This document shows, in pieces, positions 47,339 through 57,122 of a DNA stretch of 64,000 bases. The DNA is from Streptococcus sanguinis SK1 = NCTC 7863 (GTDB taxonomy: Bacteria; Bacillota; Bacilli; Lactobacillales; Streptococcaceae): positions 1,193,963-1,257,962 of the forward strand of contig NZ_GL878507.1 of the NCBI RefSeq assembly GCF_000194945.1, given 5' to 3'. Numbering within the stretch: position 1 is the stretch's first letter; each line of letters begins with the position of its first letter. The translations under genes and the position numbers were made by a program. The notes under the pieces were generated by a model that searched no databases, had not been told where the DNA came from, and saw nothing but the letters and a program-made list of their open reading frames with translations.

Positions 47339-47788
47339 CTAGCCTTGCCAGTCAGCCGGATAGGTCACATAGATAAAGCGGGCCTTATCTCTGACAGAGA
47401 ACTGAATGTCGCTGCCTTTAGGGATAAAGAGTACTTCGCCAGGGCCAGCTGTCATGACTTCGTCACCAACGATAATATCAAGACGCCCTTCAATAACATA
47501 GTCCACTTCATCATAGTCCAGATGCCAAGGGAAAGTTGTCTTTTCCATGGTCATCAGACCCAAGCCCAATCGTGGGCTTTCGTCTAAAGTCAGCAAGTCT
47601 CGTGTATAAACTTGATGACTCGCATCACCTGTATCCAAGCGATCTTCTGGACGAACATCTAGACCTGGCAGGGCGATAGAAGCCACTCCTGCCTTACTGA
47701 CTTTCTTCCCGCCATCTTTAGTGGCTAATTCTTCCAATAAAATCTTACGAACCAATGTTTCTAGGTCAGAACGATTAATATCTGCCAT
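47339..47788 (-). CDS. eutQ: Ethanolamine utilization protein EutQ (cupin)
   Basis: 149 residues. The N-terminal helix DRSDLETLVRKILLEEL-type resembles a microcompartment-associating segment. The C-terminal ~100 residues are a cupin (WHLDYDEVDYVIEGRLDIIV and GPGEVLFIPKGSDIQFSV). An acetate-kinase activity has been reported for enterobacterial EutQ, and a role in making ATP from acetyl phosphate would fit PduL nearby. It is the last gene of the cluster. Confidence 0.9.
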   Translation of the reverse strand: MADINRSDLETLVRKILLEELATKDGGKKVSKAGVASIALPGLDVRPEDRLDTGDASHQVYTRDLLTLDESPRLGLGLMTMEKTTFPWHLDYDEVDYVIEGRLDIIVGDEVMTAGPGEVLFIPKGSDIQFSVRDKARFIYVTYPADWQG

Positions 47789-47805
47789 ACTTCATACCTC
47801 CAAGT

Positions 47806-48900
47806 CTAAGCTTCCTTTTTCGTTAAGAAGAAAGCCAGTAATACCGCTGTGATACCGCCGACAAATTTACCAATCATCATCGGCACAATCATTTCCGGTT
47901 TTTGACCAGCTGTGAAGCCTAGGTGATCTCCGATAACGAAGGAAGCAGATACGGCAAAGGCTACGTTGATAATCTTACCGCGTTTGTCCATATCCTTCAT
48001 CATCTGGAACATGGCAATGTTATTAGCCAGAGAAGCTACCAAACCAGCTGCACCAACTTCGTTCATTCCTAGGGATTTTCCGATAGCAGAAAGCGGTTTG
48101 TTGGCTACCTTGGTAAAGACAGCTACCAGACCAAAGGCTCCAGCCAAGGTTACGGCAATCGTTCCGACAACTTCAAAGGCTTCCTTCAGTGTCTCAGCAC
48201 CTTTTGGATAGAGGCTGATGAGCCATTCATTACCAGTCAGAAGCTGCGCTGCACCAAAGGCCAAACCAAGCGTTGCCAAGATAACAATAATCTGACCAAA
48301 CACTTCAAAACCTTTAATCATGGCATTAGGTGCCAAAAGCAATCCTATGAAAATCAGAGCAGATACAATGATAATCGGGATAAGATTGACAACCAAGGTT
48401 CCAAAAGGCAGACCTGGTACGAAAAGTCCTCCGAGGAGACAGCCAATCGGAACAGTTACCAAACCGTATAGGATTCCGCGAGCCAAAAGCGGACGGTCAT
48501 CTTTTTCGATAATACCCAAGGCAACTGGAATCGTAAAGACGATGGTTGGCCCCATCATAGAGCCCAGTACAAAGGCAGCAAAATTTCCTACCGCTGGATC
48601 CTGAGCCAGACTGAGAGCCAGAGGAGCTCCTCCCATATCATTGGCAATGAAGGTTGTCGCAAAAATAGACGGGTCAGCGCCCACCAAGCCATACAAAGGC
48701 ACGACAATTGGTTTCAAGACATCCGCCAAGAGGGGAGCGATTACCATAATCCCAGCCATAGACAGAGCCAAAGCTCCCATAGCCATGATTCCTTCTTCAA
48801 ATTTTTCACTTAGTCCTAGTTTGCCACCGATACATTTATCCACTGCACCGATCAGCATGAATAGCACCATGATATAAATGATAATTTCATTGATACTCAT
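47806..48900 (-). CDS. eutH: Ethanolamine transporter/permease EutH
   Basis: 364 residues with about ten hydrophobic helices. Conserved EutH features are visible, such as FIANDMGGAPLALSLAQDP and VLGSMMGPTIVFTIPVALGI and the C-terminal VIGDHLGFTAGQKPEMIVPM. It sits in the cytoplasmic membrane and takes up ethanolamine. It lies 16 bases downstream of eutN. Confidence 0.95.
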   Translation of the reverse strand: MSINEIIIYIMVLFMLIGAVDKCIGGKLGLSEKFEEGIMAMGALALSMAGIMVIAPLLADVLKPIVVPLYGLVGADPSIFATTFIANDMGGAPLALSLAQDPAVGNFAAFVLGSMMGPTIVFTIPVALGIIEKDDRPLLARGILYGLVTVPIGCLLGGLFVPGLPFGTLVVNLIPIIIVSALIFIGLLLAPNAMIKGFEVFGQIIVILATLGLAFGAAQLLTGNEWLISLYPKGAETLKEAFEVVGTIAVTLAGAFGLVAVFTKVANKPLSAIGKSLGMNEVGAAGLVASLANNIAMFQMMKDMDKRGKIINVAFAVSASFVIGDHLGFTAGQKPEMIVPMMIGKFVGGITAVLLAFFLTKKEA

Positions 48901-48916
48901 AACATTACCTTAGTTT

Positions 48917-49198
48917 CTAATATTCTTCATCACTGTGATAGTCAACCTTGTCAATGATAGCCACAACGACCATATCCACAGGGATATTCGTCTTATTTAG
49001 GCTCATCCGGGCAGAACTGCCAGTGGTTACCATTACTTGGTCTCCTTCGCCTGCACCGATGCAGTCGGCCACAATAAGCAGAGCTGGGTCACTTTGATGT
49101 TCATTTAGCTGCCGTTCGACCACTAAAAATTTCAAACCATTTAAATTTTCGTCTTTTCTAGTCGCCCAAAGGCTACCTTTTACTTTACCAACAAACAT
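48917..49198 (-). CDS. eutN: BMC vertex protein EutN
   Basis: 93 residues of the EutN/CcmL type that forms pentamers capping the corners of the shell: MFVGKVKGSLWATRKDENLN, GAGEGDQVMVTTGSSARM and PVDMVVVAIIDKVD. It is the only vertex gene in the window. Confidence 0.95.
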   Translation of the reverse strand: MFVGKVKGSLWATRKDENLNGLKFLVVERQLNEHQSDPALLIVADCIGAGEGDQVMVTTGSSARMSLNKTNIPVDMVVVAIIDKVDYHSDEEY

Positions 49199-49212
49199 CT
49201 CTACCCACTCCT

Positions 49213-49860
49213 TTATTCTATGATTTCTATTTTTTGACGTTTTAGATAATCTCTCGCCAAGGCTGTCACAATCATTCCTTTTTCTATTTTAAAACTTCCA
49301 TTTTCAGGTAAGCCCATCTCTCTCAGCCTCTTCTCTGTCAGCAAAACCGGCTTGCCCGGAGCCTTAGTCTTCGAGCTGACTTCTTCTGCCACCGCCCGTT
49401 TCACTTCCGGACGAGGCTCTTCAGCTTGATCACTTTCTAGGAGTGCTAAGAGTTGGCCTTCTTTATAAAATTGCAGACCGTAGCGAATCAGCTTTTCTCG
49501 CTGTCCCTGCAGTTCCTGATACAAGTACACTTTAGAAGATTGCTTGTACTGTTGAATAGCAAAGGCGTTGTCTGATACGAGGACTTTTTTGCCTTTCAAA
49601 AGACTCTTTAAAATGACTGCTTCCTCCACCGCTAAAGGGCAAAGGGATGAGAGTCTCAGAAAAGCATCAAAACCAAGTGTCTCAACAACAACAATCTCTG
49701 CTGTGCAAGAATCTTTTACGACTTGAAAGCCTTCCCCTTCTAATAAGTCAGGAATCTTATCGCCTCCAATGACGTATACTGAGGGTTTCTGAGGCTTTTG
49801 CTTCAACTTTTCCATCAGGCGGTCTGTAATCAAATCTACTAAATGATCTAGATTTTCCAT
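49213..49860 (-). CDS. eut-cluster hypothetical protein (TIGR02536-like)
   Basis: 215 residues. Such proteins occur only next to ethanolamine microcompartment genes in Firmicutes. An N-terminal helix (NLDHLVDLITDRLMEKLKQK) looks like a shell-targeting peptide. The middle has alpha/beta character (PSVYVIGGDKIPDLLEGEGF), and a C-terminal segment is seen in GSFKIEKGMIVTALARDYLK. No catalytic motif is recognised. Its function is unknown; a structural or phosphate-handling role inside the compartment is a guess. Confidence 0.8.
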   Translation of the reverse strand: MENLDHLVDLITDRLMEKLKQKPQKPSVYVIGGDKIPDLLEGEGFQVVKDSCTAEIVVVETLGFDAFLRLSSLCPLAVEEAVILKSLLKGKKVLVSDNAFAIQQYKQSSKVYLYQELQGQREKLIRYGLQFYKEGQLLALLESDQAEEPRPEVKRAVAEEVSSKTKAPGKPVLLTEKRLREMGLPENGSFKIEKGMIVTALARDYLKRQKIEIIE

Positions 49861-49891
49861 TCTTTACCTACCTTTTATTTGCTCATACGAC

Positions 49892-50518
49892 TTATTTCTT
49901 GATAATCCGTCCGCGTGTTCCTTTTTTGAAACCACAAGCATTGGCTTCATCGTAGTCGATATGCATATAGGTCGCAAACTTGGGACTAACACGGATAACC
50001 ACATCATCAAAAATCAGCGGACGAGCACCTTCTACTCTGACTTGTACAATCTCGTGATTTTTTACATTCAGACGTTCAGCATCTTCCGGTGTCATATGAA
50101 CATGACGCTTAGCTACTATCAGGCCCTTATCCAGACAAACTGCCTTGTCTCCATGAGCCAAGATGACACCTGGTGTTCCTTCGATATCGCCACTTTCGCG
50201 AATGGGTGCCTTGGTGCCCAGCTGCAAACAGTCTGTCAGGGAAACTTCTACCTGAGAATGTTTGCGAACAGGTCCTAGAATAACCACATTGTGAAAAGCG
50301 CCTTTTGGACCGACAACTGTCAGCCTTTCTTGACTAGCGAACTGGCCTGGCTGTGATAGGTCTTTTGCTTTTGTTAATTGATAGTTGGGACCAAACAAGG
50401 CTTCCAAATCTTCCTGACTCAAATGGACATGACGTCCGCTCGCTTCTACCTCAAATGACCCCTGCAATTCTTCCTGAACTTTATCAATTACTTTATTTAC
50501 CAAATTTTCTAAAGTCAT
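49892..50518 (-). CDS. pduL: Phosphotransacylase PduL/EutD-like
   Basis: 208 residues with the two PduL metal motifs, EASGRHVHLSQEDLEALFG and VAKRHVHMTPEDAERLNVK. It converts acetyl-CoA to acetyl phosphate and recycles CoA inside the shell. The N-terminal ENLVNKVIDKVQEEL helix resembles the usual PduL targeting helix. It takes the place of the eutD phosphotransacetylase of other eut clusters. Confidence 0.93.
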   Translation of the reverse strand: MTLENLVNKVIDKVQEELQGSFEVEASGRHVHLSQEDLEALFGPNYQLTKAKDLSQPGQFASQERLTVVGPKGAFHNVVILGPVRKHSQVEVSLTDCLQLGTKAPIRESGDIEGTPGVILAHGDKAVCLDKGLIVAKRHVHMTPEDAERLNVKNHEIVQVRVEGARPLIFDDVVIRVSPKFATYMHIDYDEANACGFKKGTRGRIIKK

Positions 50519-50541
50519 TGCTGTTCTTCTTTCTCTTGTTA

Positions 50542-51183
50542 TTAGCTTGCTATCAACCAGAGCAAGACTTCAATTGATTTTAATAATTGAGAAACCTTAC
50601 AAGCAAATTGATCTCTGTCACCATCAGCAGCCTGCTCCAATTCTTTGCGCAGGAGGGTCGTTTCGATATATGTTTCATAGCAATTCAGCTGCCAAGTCGG
50701 TTCTTGGTAACTCATCATGACCGTTTCTTGATCGAGCTGGCGACTGACCCGAATGGCCTGCAATTCTGCATTGCTAGGCAGGTCTGTCTGGTAATCAGAA
50801 ATATCATCCAGAATATGATGGCCGACGATTTGTTCTACTATGTTCAATAGTTGGCCAACTTGCTCACACTTTTCATCCTGAAAAGCCTGATGCAATTCTC
50901 TCTGGTTCTTCAAAAAGCAAGTATAAAGTTTAGTCAGTCTAAATAGTCGTGGATACACAGCAGAGTCCTCAAGGTTTGTAATCGGCACCCTGATAGCATC
51001 AGCAGCTGAGGCTGTTTTCCCTTTGGTCTGACCTGAACAGATAATTCGAATATGGTGATCATTGAGAAAACCTCTGGCTGCTGGCGTCAGTTTTTCATCT
51101 TTGTTTAATTCAAAGACACCGTTATCAGCGAGAACGGATTCTCTATAAAGCTTTCTAATCTTAGCTTCTGTAAAAACTGACAT
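50542..51183 (-). CDS. eutT: ATP:cob(I)alamin adenosyltransferase EutT
   Basis: 213 residues; SVFTEAKIRKLYRESVLADNG and VPITNLEDSAVYPRLFRLTK agree with EutT. It makes adenosylcobalamin for EutBC. The CC-x2-C iron-binding motif of Salmonella EutT is absent (cysteines occur singly), which is the situation described for the metal-independent class found in Listeria and other Firmicutes. A second, PduO-type enzyme is encoded at 62947-63546. Confidence 0.9.
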   Translation of the reverse strand: MSVFTEAKIRKLYRESVLADNGVFELNKDEKLTPAARGFLNDHHIRIICSGQTKGKTASAADAIRVPITNLEDSAVYPRLFRLTKLYTCFLKNQRELHQAFQDEKCEQVGQLLNIVEQIVGHHILDDISDYQTDLPSNAELQAIRVSRQLDQETVMMSYQEPTWQLNCYETYIETTLLRKELEQAADGDRDQFACKVSQLLKSIEVLLWLIAS

Positions 51184-51206
51184 GTATTCACATCCTTCTA
51201 CTCCGT

Positions 51207-51248
51207 TGATACTCTGTGAAAATCAATCTGATACTCTCTGAAAATCAA
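51207..51248 (-). repeat. Two 20-bp direct repeats between eutT and eutM
   Basis: Plus strand TGATACTCTGTGAAAATCAA (51207-51226) and TGATACTCTCTGAAAATCAA (51229-51248), one difference, period 22. An inverted, partly matching copy (TTTTCACTGAGTATTC) lies at 51288-51303, so either repeat can pair with it as a 15-bp stem. Confidence 0.75.
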
Positions 51249-51315
51249 CATTTCTGTCTAGTATCGGGCTGCTGCCCATAAGCTTCATTTTCACTGAGTA
51301 TTCTATTTGCCTCTG

Positions 51316-51352
51316 GGGCCTATATCAGTTCTAAACACTAGAATACAGGCCC
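51316..51352. repeat. Long stem-loop between eutT and eutM
   Basis: GGGCCTATAT pairs with ATACAGGCCC, plus an inner TCTA/TAGA. It is strong but has no T-run, so it is likely an mRNA processing or stabilising element within the operon rather than a terminator. Confidence 0.6.
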
Positions 51353-51379
51353 TTTCAGCAAATATTTATCTGTCCCAGA

Positions 51380-51655
51380 TTATTTGGGCAGAATGACTTC
51401 CACTTCAGCATGTGGACGTGGAATTACGTGAACTGAAATCAATTCACCAACATTTTCAGCTGCAGCTGCTCCAGCATCTGTCGCTGCTTTGACTGCGCCG
51501 ACATCACCACGAACCATTACAGTTACCAAACCAGCACCGACTTGTTCTTTACCAATCAAAGTTACGTTAGCGGCTTTGACCATTGCATCAGCTGCTTCAA
51601 TTGCGCCGACGAGTCCTTTTGTTTCTACCATTCCTAATGCATTTGCGTTTGCCAT
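51380..51655 (-). CDS. eutM: BMC hexameric shell protein EutM, second copy
   Basis: 91 residues, a single BMC domain ([20 protein letters not shown], then [20 protein letters not shown]). It is nearly identical to the copy at 51711-51992: a few conservative changes (Lys/Arg, Ile/Val, Met/Leu) and a shorter C-terminus (ILPK). GGAGG decides the start at 51655. It makes a major facet of the shell. Confidence 0.93.
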   Translation of the reverse strand: MANANALGMVETKGLVGAIEAADAMVKAANVTLIGKEQVGAGLVTVMVRGDVGAVKAATDAGAAAAENVGELISVHVIPRPHAEVEVILPK

Positions 51656-51710
51656 GTTTATTTCCTCCAATTATTTTCTTGTTTTTAATTTTATCCGAAA
51701 GTCTGTAATC

Positions 51711-51992
51711 TTATTCTTGATGAGGCAAGATTACTTCTACTTCAGCATGTGGACGTGGAATTACGTGAACTGAAATCAATTCACCAACGTTTTCAGCTGC
51801 AGCTGCTCCAGCATCTGTCGCTGCTTTGACTGCACCGACATCACCACGAACCAAGACTGTTACCAATCCAGCGCCGACTTGTTCTTTACCAACTAAAGTT
51901 ACGTTAGCGGCTTTGACCATTGCATCAGCTGCTTCGATTGCGCCGACAAGTCCTCTTGTTTCTACCATTCCTAATGCATTTGCGTTTGCCAT
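51711..51992 (-). CDS. eutM: BMC hexameric shell protein EutM, first copy
   Basis: 93 residues, a single BMC domain with the pore-side segment and [20 protein letters not shown] at the end. Start at 51992 from GGAGGATACAATC before ATG. It and the copy at 51380-51655 are products of a recent tandem duplication. EutM hexamers form most of the compartment facets. Confidence 0.94.
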   Translation of the reverse strand: MANANALGMVETRGLVGAIEAADAMVKAANVTLVGKEQVGAGLVTVLVRGDVGAVKAATDAGAAAAENVGELISVHVIPRPHAEVEVILPHQE

Positions 51993-52026
51993 GATTGTAT
52001 CCTCCAATTATAATGTTTAATATTGA

Positions 52027-53505
52027 CTATTTTAGTTTTTCCAATACGCGTTGAACCAATAAGGTTACCAGTTCTTCTTCGTTTGATCCGTCAACTGCTA
52101 CTGCTTTTGGTTCTTCCACTGCCATATTTTCTGCTTGTCGCAGGTCTGACAGTTCTGATGTACCGTAAGCTACACGACGGATATTGAAGAGATTGAGCGG
52201 GCTGACATTATCAGATGTCGCGCTGCCTCCCACAGCTCCACAACCCAAAGTAAAGGCTGGGAAGAGACCAGTCGTTGCACCGACACCACCTAGAGCTGCT
52301 GGCGTATTAATCAGCAGACGAGATACTGGTTTTTTCAGTGCAAATTCACGAATAATTTCTTCATTTTGACTGTGAATAGCAAGAGTGTGGCCTGCACCTT
52401 CGTGATGCAAAATCTTAATACTCAGCTCACAAGCTTCCAACCAGTCCTTGACAGTATAGAAGCCCAAGACTGGAGCCAGTTTTTCCATAGAATATGGATA
52501 CTGCTTGCCGACGCCTGTTTCTTCTGCAATCAAGACCCGAGCATCTGCTGGAACTGAAATACCAGCTAACTCAGCAATCACTTGCGGTGTTTTACCAACC
52601 ATTTTCGGATTCATCGCACCACTCGGCTGGATAATGAAGGAGCCTAGTTTCTTAGCATCTTCTGCTGGAACAAAGTAAGCACCTTGTTTCTTGAACTCTG
52701 CTACAACCTTTTCCTTCATATCTTCTTCGACGATGATAGACTGCTCAGATGCACAAATTACACCATTGTCAAAAGTTTTAGAATCCAAAATCTGACGAAC
52801 TGCTTTTGGCACATCTGCTGTTCTTTCGATGAAGGCTGGACCATTACCAGGACCTACACCGATTGCTGGTGTGCCAGATGAGTATGCTGCTTTGACCATA
52901 GCATTTCCACCAGTCGCCAAAATCAGATTTGTATCCTTGTGTCGCATCAACTCATTTGTAGCTGCGATGGATACCCGATGAATCGCACTGATAGCTCCAT
53001 CCGGACATCCAGCTGATTTAGCAGCTCTCTTGATGATTTCCACCGTTTCCTCAATACACTTAAGAGCATTTGGGTGAGGAGAGAAGACGATACTGTTTCC
53101 TGCCTTCAAGGCGATCAAAGCCTTATACATAACCGTTGATGTCGGGTTGGTTGATGGAATCAAGCCAGCAATGACACCGACTGGAACCCCAACTTCCAAG
53201 ACTTTCTTTTCCTTGTCTTCGCTGAGAACCCCAACCGTTTTCATATCCTTGATTTCTTCAAGAATACCTTTGGAAGCAAGAGCATTTTTCAACACCTTGT
53301 CTTCCCAGCGGCCAAAGCCAGTTTCCTGAGCCGCCATTTTAGCTAGGCGTTCACGCTCATCATAACAAGCTTTCGCTACTACTTTTACAATGGTATCAAT
53401 TTGTTCTTGACTCATTTTAGCAAGTTCTGCTTGGGCTTTCTTTGCATCCCGAATCAAATTCCTTACTTCCTGAATCGATACCAAATCTTTATCTTCTAAA
53501 AACAT
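52027..53505 (-). CDS. eutE: CoA-acylating acetaldehyde dehydrogenase EutE
   Basis: 492 residues. An N-terminal helix ([20 protein letters not shown]) serves as the encapsulation peptide. The catalytic Cys is in [17 protein letters not shown] and the NAD-binding part in [20 protein letters not shown]. It converts acetaldehyde to acetyl-CoA inside the shell. ATG at 53505 with GAGGAG upstream; the in-frame TTG at 53511 is disregarded. Confidence 0.95.
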   Translation of the reverse strand: MFLEDKDLVSIQEVRNLIRDAKKAQAELAKMSQEQIDTIVKVVAKACYDERERLAKMAAQETGFGRWEDKVLKNALASKGILEEIKDMKTVGVLSEDKEKKVLEVGVPVGVIAGLIPSTNPTSTVMYKALIALKAGNSIVFSPHPNALKCIEETVEIIKRAAKSAGCPDGAISAIHRVSIAATNELMRHKDTNLILATGGNAMVKAAYSSGTPAIGVGPGNGPAFIERTADVPKAVRQILDSKTFDNGVICASEQSIIVEEDMKEKVVAEFKKQGAYFVPAEDAKKLGSFIIQPSGAMNPKMVGKTPQVIAELAGISVPADARVLIAEETGVGKQYPYSMEKLAPVLGFYTVKDWLEACELSIKILHHEGAGHTLAIHSQNEEIIREFALKKPVSRLLINTPAALGGVGATTGLFPAFTLGCGAVGGSATSDNVSPLNLFNIRRVAYGTSELSDLRQAENMAVEEPKAVAVDGSNEEELVTLLVQRVLEKLK

Positions 53506-53511
53506 CCGCAA

Positions 53512-54075
53512 TTACTCCTCTCCTATTGTTTCCATCAAAGTCTCAACGAGAAGTTTCTTATTAGCAAATTTGATTTCTTTCTTGCTGAGACGGATACCTT
53601 CTTGATGATAGGCAAGGCTGCGTAGTTCGACGACTTTTAGTTTTTCCAGTTCTTCTCTGGTGTAGGTCCTTGTCTCTCCTTCAAGCTTCTCTGCTGGTTC
53701 AGCCTTAGTTTCCTTTACAGGCTGAGGCTTTTCTTCGATTTTTTCTGAAGGGATTGTTTCCGCCGTAGAAGCAATCTCTTTTTTAACTGTTTTACTGTTT
53801 CTCTTTGGTACAAAGAGAAGGTCTGTCTGATTATCCAGCCTAGAAATTACATGGCTGGCCAGATAGTAAGGTTTATCTTGTACCAACTCAACTGCTGCAT
53901 CAACCGCTGAGCGGACTGCACTGACATCGCCTATCAATTGAACCGTATTCAAACCAGCTTTGACCGTTTCAATATTAAGCAATGATACATTGGCAGCCTT
54001 CAAAGCCGCATCTGCCGCAACTACAGCACCTAGATAACCTTTTACTTCAATTAAACCTAGTGCTCTATCTGCCAT
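53512..54075 (-). CDS. BMC shell protein with C-terminal extension (EutK-like)
   Basis: 187 residues. Residues 1-85 are a BMC domain (MADRALGLIEVKGYLGAVVA, ADAALKAANVSLLNIETVKA). A Lys/Glu/Pro-rich linker (~90-140) follows. The last ~45 residues (REELEKLKVVELRSLAYHQE, GIRLSKKEIKFANKKLLVET) look like a small helical Rho-N or SAP-like fold, known to bind nucleic acid in other proteins. By size and design it plays the role of EutK, which in Salmonella carries a helix-turn-helix tail. Confidence 0.85.
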   Translation of the reverse strand: MADRALGLIEVKGYLGAVVAADAALKAANVSLLNIETVKAGLNTVQLIGDVSAVRSAVDAAVELVQDKPYYLASHVISRLDNQTDLLFVPKRNSKTVKKEIASTAETIPSEKIEEKPQPVKETKAEPAEKLEGETRTYTREELEKLKVVELRSLAYHQEGIRLSKKEIKFANKKLLVETLMETIGEE

Positions 54076-54090
54076 TTAATCAACTCCTAA

Positions 54091-54750
54091 TCAATAACTT
54101 TTAGGATCATTTGCTACTGCGATAACTGCATTCGCAAATGCGTCGCAGGCAGCTCGGCATGCTGACTGTGATCCGACCAGAAGTCCGCCGGCAAAGTTGG
54201 TTTCACTTGGTGGTCCGTAGAAGGCTCCAACCTGCACATCAGCCGCTTTCAAAGCCGCATCCAGTGCCACCATAGCTTCACCCGGTGGAGCAATCAAGTA
54301 AGCAATCGCTGTTCCTTCTTCTGCATTAGCCCCCTCTGACAGGTAAGAACCTGCACGAGAGATACAATGAGCAAAATAAGGAATACTGTCATCATCATTG
54401 GCACTGTAGAAGCTAGCCCCATTTTCGATTTCATAGACTGCTACATCCAGACCGCTGCGAACTTCTTCTGGGTTTGGACCAGCCAAGATACCGATGACTT
54501 CACCAGCCAGCTTAGTTGAAGCGTTGCCTGCACCAGCATACATACTGCGAGCATAGACCACTTCGACATCTGCTGCCTTGGTTGCTTCATCCAAGGCTAC
54601 ATAAGTGACATCATCACAGTCAGAAGTGATAATTCCCAGGCTTCTGTGATGTGGTTTAAGCTCCAAAGAAGCTGCCAAACCTGCATCCACGTTTGAAATC
54701 AGAAGGGCACTTAATACATTTGCACCTAATCGATCATTTTTCAAAGCCAC
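54091..54750 (-). CDS. eutL: Trimeric tandem-BMC shell protein EutL
   Basis: 219 residues, two circularly permuted BMC domains (ALLISNVDAGLAASLELKPH and [20 protein letters not shown]). EutL trimers have a gated pore proposed to pass large cofactors. It lies 9 bases downstream of eutC and 15 upstream of the EutK-like gene. Confidence 0.95.
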   Translation of the reverse strand: MALKNDRLGANVLSALLISNVDAGLAASLELKPHHRSLGIITSDCDDVTYVALDEATKAADVEVVYARSMYAGAGNASTKLAGEVIGILAGPNPEEVRSGLDVAVYEIENGASFYSANDDDSIPYFAHCISRAGSYLSEGANAEEGTAIAYLIAPPGEAMVALDAALKAADVQVGAFYGPPSETNFAGGLLVGSQSACRAACDAFANAVIAVANDPKSY

Positions 54751-54759
54751 TACCTCCTA

Positions 54760-55704
54760 TTATTTCAAATCAATTCCTGATTTCTTATTATCAAGAATCT
54801 TCTTAATGATTTCTGCTACATAGGCTCCAGCTTCAACGGCTGGTGTTCCGCCTTTATGAATATTGGAAACAACAGTCCGTTTCGCTTCCGGCATACCAAC
54901 TGTTGGCTTGTAAGCCAGATAAGCACTCATAGACTCAGCTGTTACCAGACCTGGACGCTCACCGACCAGCATACAGATAACTTCTGCACCAGTCAGCTCT
55001 GCGATTTGGTCCATAGCTGCAACCCGAGCATGCTTGATAAAGAGTACTTCACCAAAGTCCAGTCCGAACATTTTCAGACCTTGCTTCAGAGCTGGCAGGA
55101 AGTCTTTGACGTTAGCCTCGATAGCTGATGAACTAAGACCATCACCAACGACAATCTGAACTTTAGCATTAGGTTTGCATTTTTCCTTGATAATAGCCTG
55201 CTGATCTTCAGGGAAGACCCGGCCAAAATCTGGACGTGTCAAGTATTCATCTTTAGTAGTCGCCTTAGTCTGTACAGGAATGAAGCCCATTTCCTTGATA
55301 AAGTCATCTGATACATAGGAGAAGACCGCATCCTGAGCTGCCGCATGGTCTGCACGGAAACGCAAAACACTCTGTGTCTTGTAGCGATCGCCTGCTCGCC
55401 ATAAGCCCAAACGTGCAGGAGTAAATTTCTTAATCTTCCGGTAGGCTTCTTCATTGATGGCATTAGGCACCAAGAACTGCTCCTGAATATCTACTTCCGT
55501 TATATCTGGAATGATGCCATCTTCAATCACTGAAGTGTCTTGTTTGACTTCTTCCTGCAGAGAAACTGTAGGTTCAGCTTCTTCCGAAACAGGAGGATTT
55601 TCAGCTTTATTTTGTTCAGTTGCTACCGTTTCTTTAGCAGCTGAGTCGCCGCCCATCTCATTTAACAATGAGCGAATCATTTCTTTTAATTGCAATTCAT
55701 CCAC
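54760..55704 (-). CDS. eutC: Ethanolamine ammonia-lyase small subunit EutC
   Basis: 314 residues. The first 25 residues ([20 protein letters not shown]) form an amphipathic encapsulation peptide, followed by an acidic linker. The catalytic half starts at [20 protein letters not shown] and has the cobalamin-binding [20 protein letters not shown]. With EutB it converts ethanolamine to acetaldehyde and ammonia using adenosylcobalamin. Confidence 0.96.
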   Translation of the reverse strand: MDELQLKEMIRSLLNEMGGDSAAKETVATEQNKAENPPVSEEAEPTVSLQEEVKQDTSVIEDGIIPDITEVDIQEQFLVPNAINEEAYRKIKKFTPARLGLWRAGDRYKTQSVLRFRADHAAAQDAVFSYVSDDFIKEMGFIPVQTKATTKDEYLTRPDFGRVFPEDQQAIIKEKCKPNAKVQIVVGDGLSSSAIEANVKDFLPALKQGLKMFGLDFGEVLFIKHARVAAMDQIAELTGAEVICMLVGERPGLVTAESMSAYLAYKPTVGMPEAKRTVVSNIHKGGTPAVEAGAYVAEIIKKILDNKKSGIDLK

Positions 55705-55720
55705 AATGATTTCCTCCTTG

Positions 55721-57091
55721 CTAATTTGATTTCATAAAGATGGAGCCGTCTCCGCCGATTTCTGTCAGGTGACCATCTTCCATCAAGCCCATTTTTTCCA
55801 TCCACTCTTCAAATTCCTTGATCGGACGTTTATTGAGAAGTGAACGCATGGTTGCTGTTTCATGGTAACCAGTTGTTTGATAGTTAAGCATGATATCGTC
55901 ACCATGAGGAATCGCCATGATGTAGTTAACATTAGCTGCTCCGAGAAGAACCAAGAGATTTTCAGCGTCGTTTTGGTCAGCTTTCATGTGGTTAGTGTAA
56001 CAGATATCACAACCCATTGAGATACCAGTTAGTTTGCCCATGAAGTGGTCTTCCAAACCAGCACGGATAACCTGCTTAGAATCGTAGAGATACTCAGGTC
56101 CAATGAATCCAACAACGGTATTTACCAAGAATGGATCGAAGCGTTTAGCGAAACCATAACAACGAGCTTCCATAGTCACTTGGTCTGCTCCATGGTGAGC
56201 ATCAGATGAAAGTTCAGAACCTTGACCTGTTTCAAAGTACATGACATTCGGTCCAGCAGCTGTTCCCACTTTCAGAGCTGTATCCCAAGCTTCTTGAATG
56301 ATTTTAGCATCAAAACCAAAGGCTTCATTTCCTTTTTCAGATCCAGCGATAGACTGGAAGACCAATCCTGTCGGAGCACCTTGATTCATGGCTTCTATCT
56401 GAGTAGTAACGTGAGCTAGCACACAGTGCTGAGTTGGAATCTTGTACTCTTCGATGAAGTCGTTAAACTTATGCAAGACGCGTTTGGTACTTTCTACTGA
56501 GTCATCTACTGGGTTCAATCCTAAGAGAGCATCCCCACATCCATAAGCAAAACCTTCCATAGTAGAAGCCATGATACCGTCTGGATCATCTGTGGTATGG
56601 TTAGGCTGAAGACGGGAGGAGAATGTTCCTGGCATACCAATCGTTGTATTAGCATGTTTGGTAATGATAATCTTATTGGCAGCGACAATCAAGTCCAAGT
56701 TGGTCATCAACTTAGCGACTGCTGCTACCATTTCAGAAGTCAACCCACGAGACAGCCACTGAATGTCTACGTTCTTAGTCTTGTTATCCAAGATCCATTC
56801 ACGCAGCTCTTCTACTGTCCAATTCTTAATCTTTTCGTAAGTACGAAGATTGACATCATCAATGATAATCCGTGTTACCTCATCTTCTTCATAAGGAACT
56901 ACTGGATTATTGAACAAATCAGATAATTTCAGCTGAGCTAGTACAACCTTAGCAGCAACGCGCTCTTCGGCAGATTCTGCTGCTACTCCCGCTAGCTGAT
57001 CCCCTGATTTGTACTCATTGGCTTTGGCCAGCACTTCTTTTACGGATTTAAATTCGTAAAGCCGACCAAACAATTTTGTTTTCAAAATCAT
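55721..57091 (-). CDS. eutB: Ethanolamine ammonia-lyase large subunit EutB
   Basis: 456 residues, the usual length. Active-site segments [30 protein letters not shown] [20 protein letters not shown], and [20 protein letters not shown] (glutamate and glutamine contacts with ethanolamine) are present and intact. The ribosome site AAGGAGGAAG precedes the ATG. Confidence 0.97.
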   Translation of the reverse strand: MILKTKLFGRLYEFKSVKEVLAKANEYKSGDQLAGVAAESAEERVAAKVVLAQLKLSDLFNNPVVPYEEDEVTRIIIDDVNLRTYEKIKNWTVEELREWILDNKTKNVDIQWLSRGLTSEMVAAVAKLMTNLDLIVAANKIIITKHANTTIGMPGTFSSRLQPNHTTDDPDGIMASTMEGFAYGCGDALLGLNPVDDSVESTKRVLHKFNDFIEEYKIPTQHCVLAHVTTQIEAMNQGAPTGLVFQSIAGSEKGNEAFGFDAKIIQEAWDTALKVGTAAGPNVMYFETGQGSELSSDAHHGADQVTMEARCYGFAKRFDPFLVNTVVGFIGPEYLYDSKQVIRAGLEDHFMGKLTGISMGCDICYTNHMKADQNDAENLLVLLGAANVNYIMAIPHGDDIMLNYQTTGYHETATMRSLLNKRPIKEFEEWMEKMGLMEDGHLTEIGGDGSIFMKSN

Positions 57092-57122
57092 GGATTACTT
57101 CCTCCTTAGTGTAAATAAAAGT

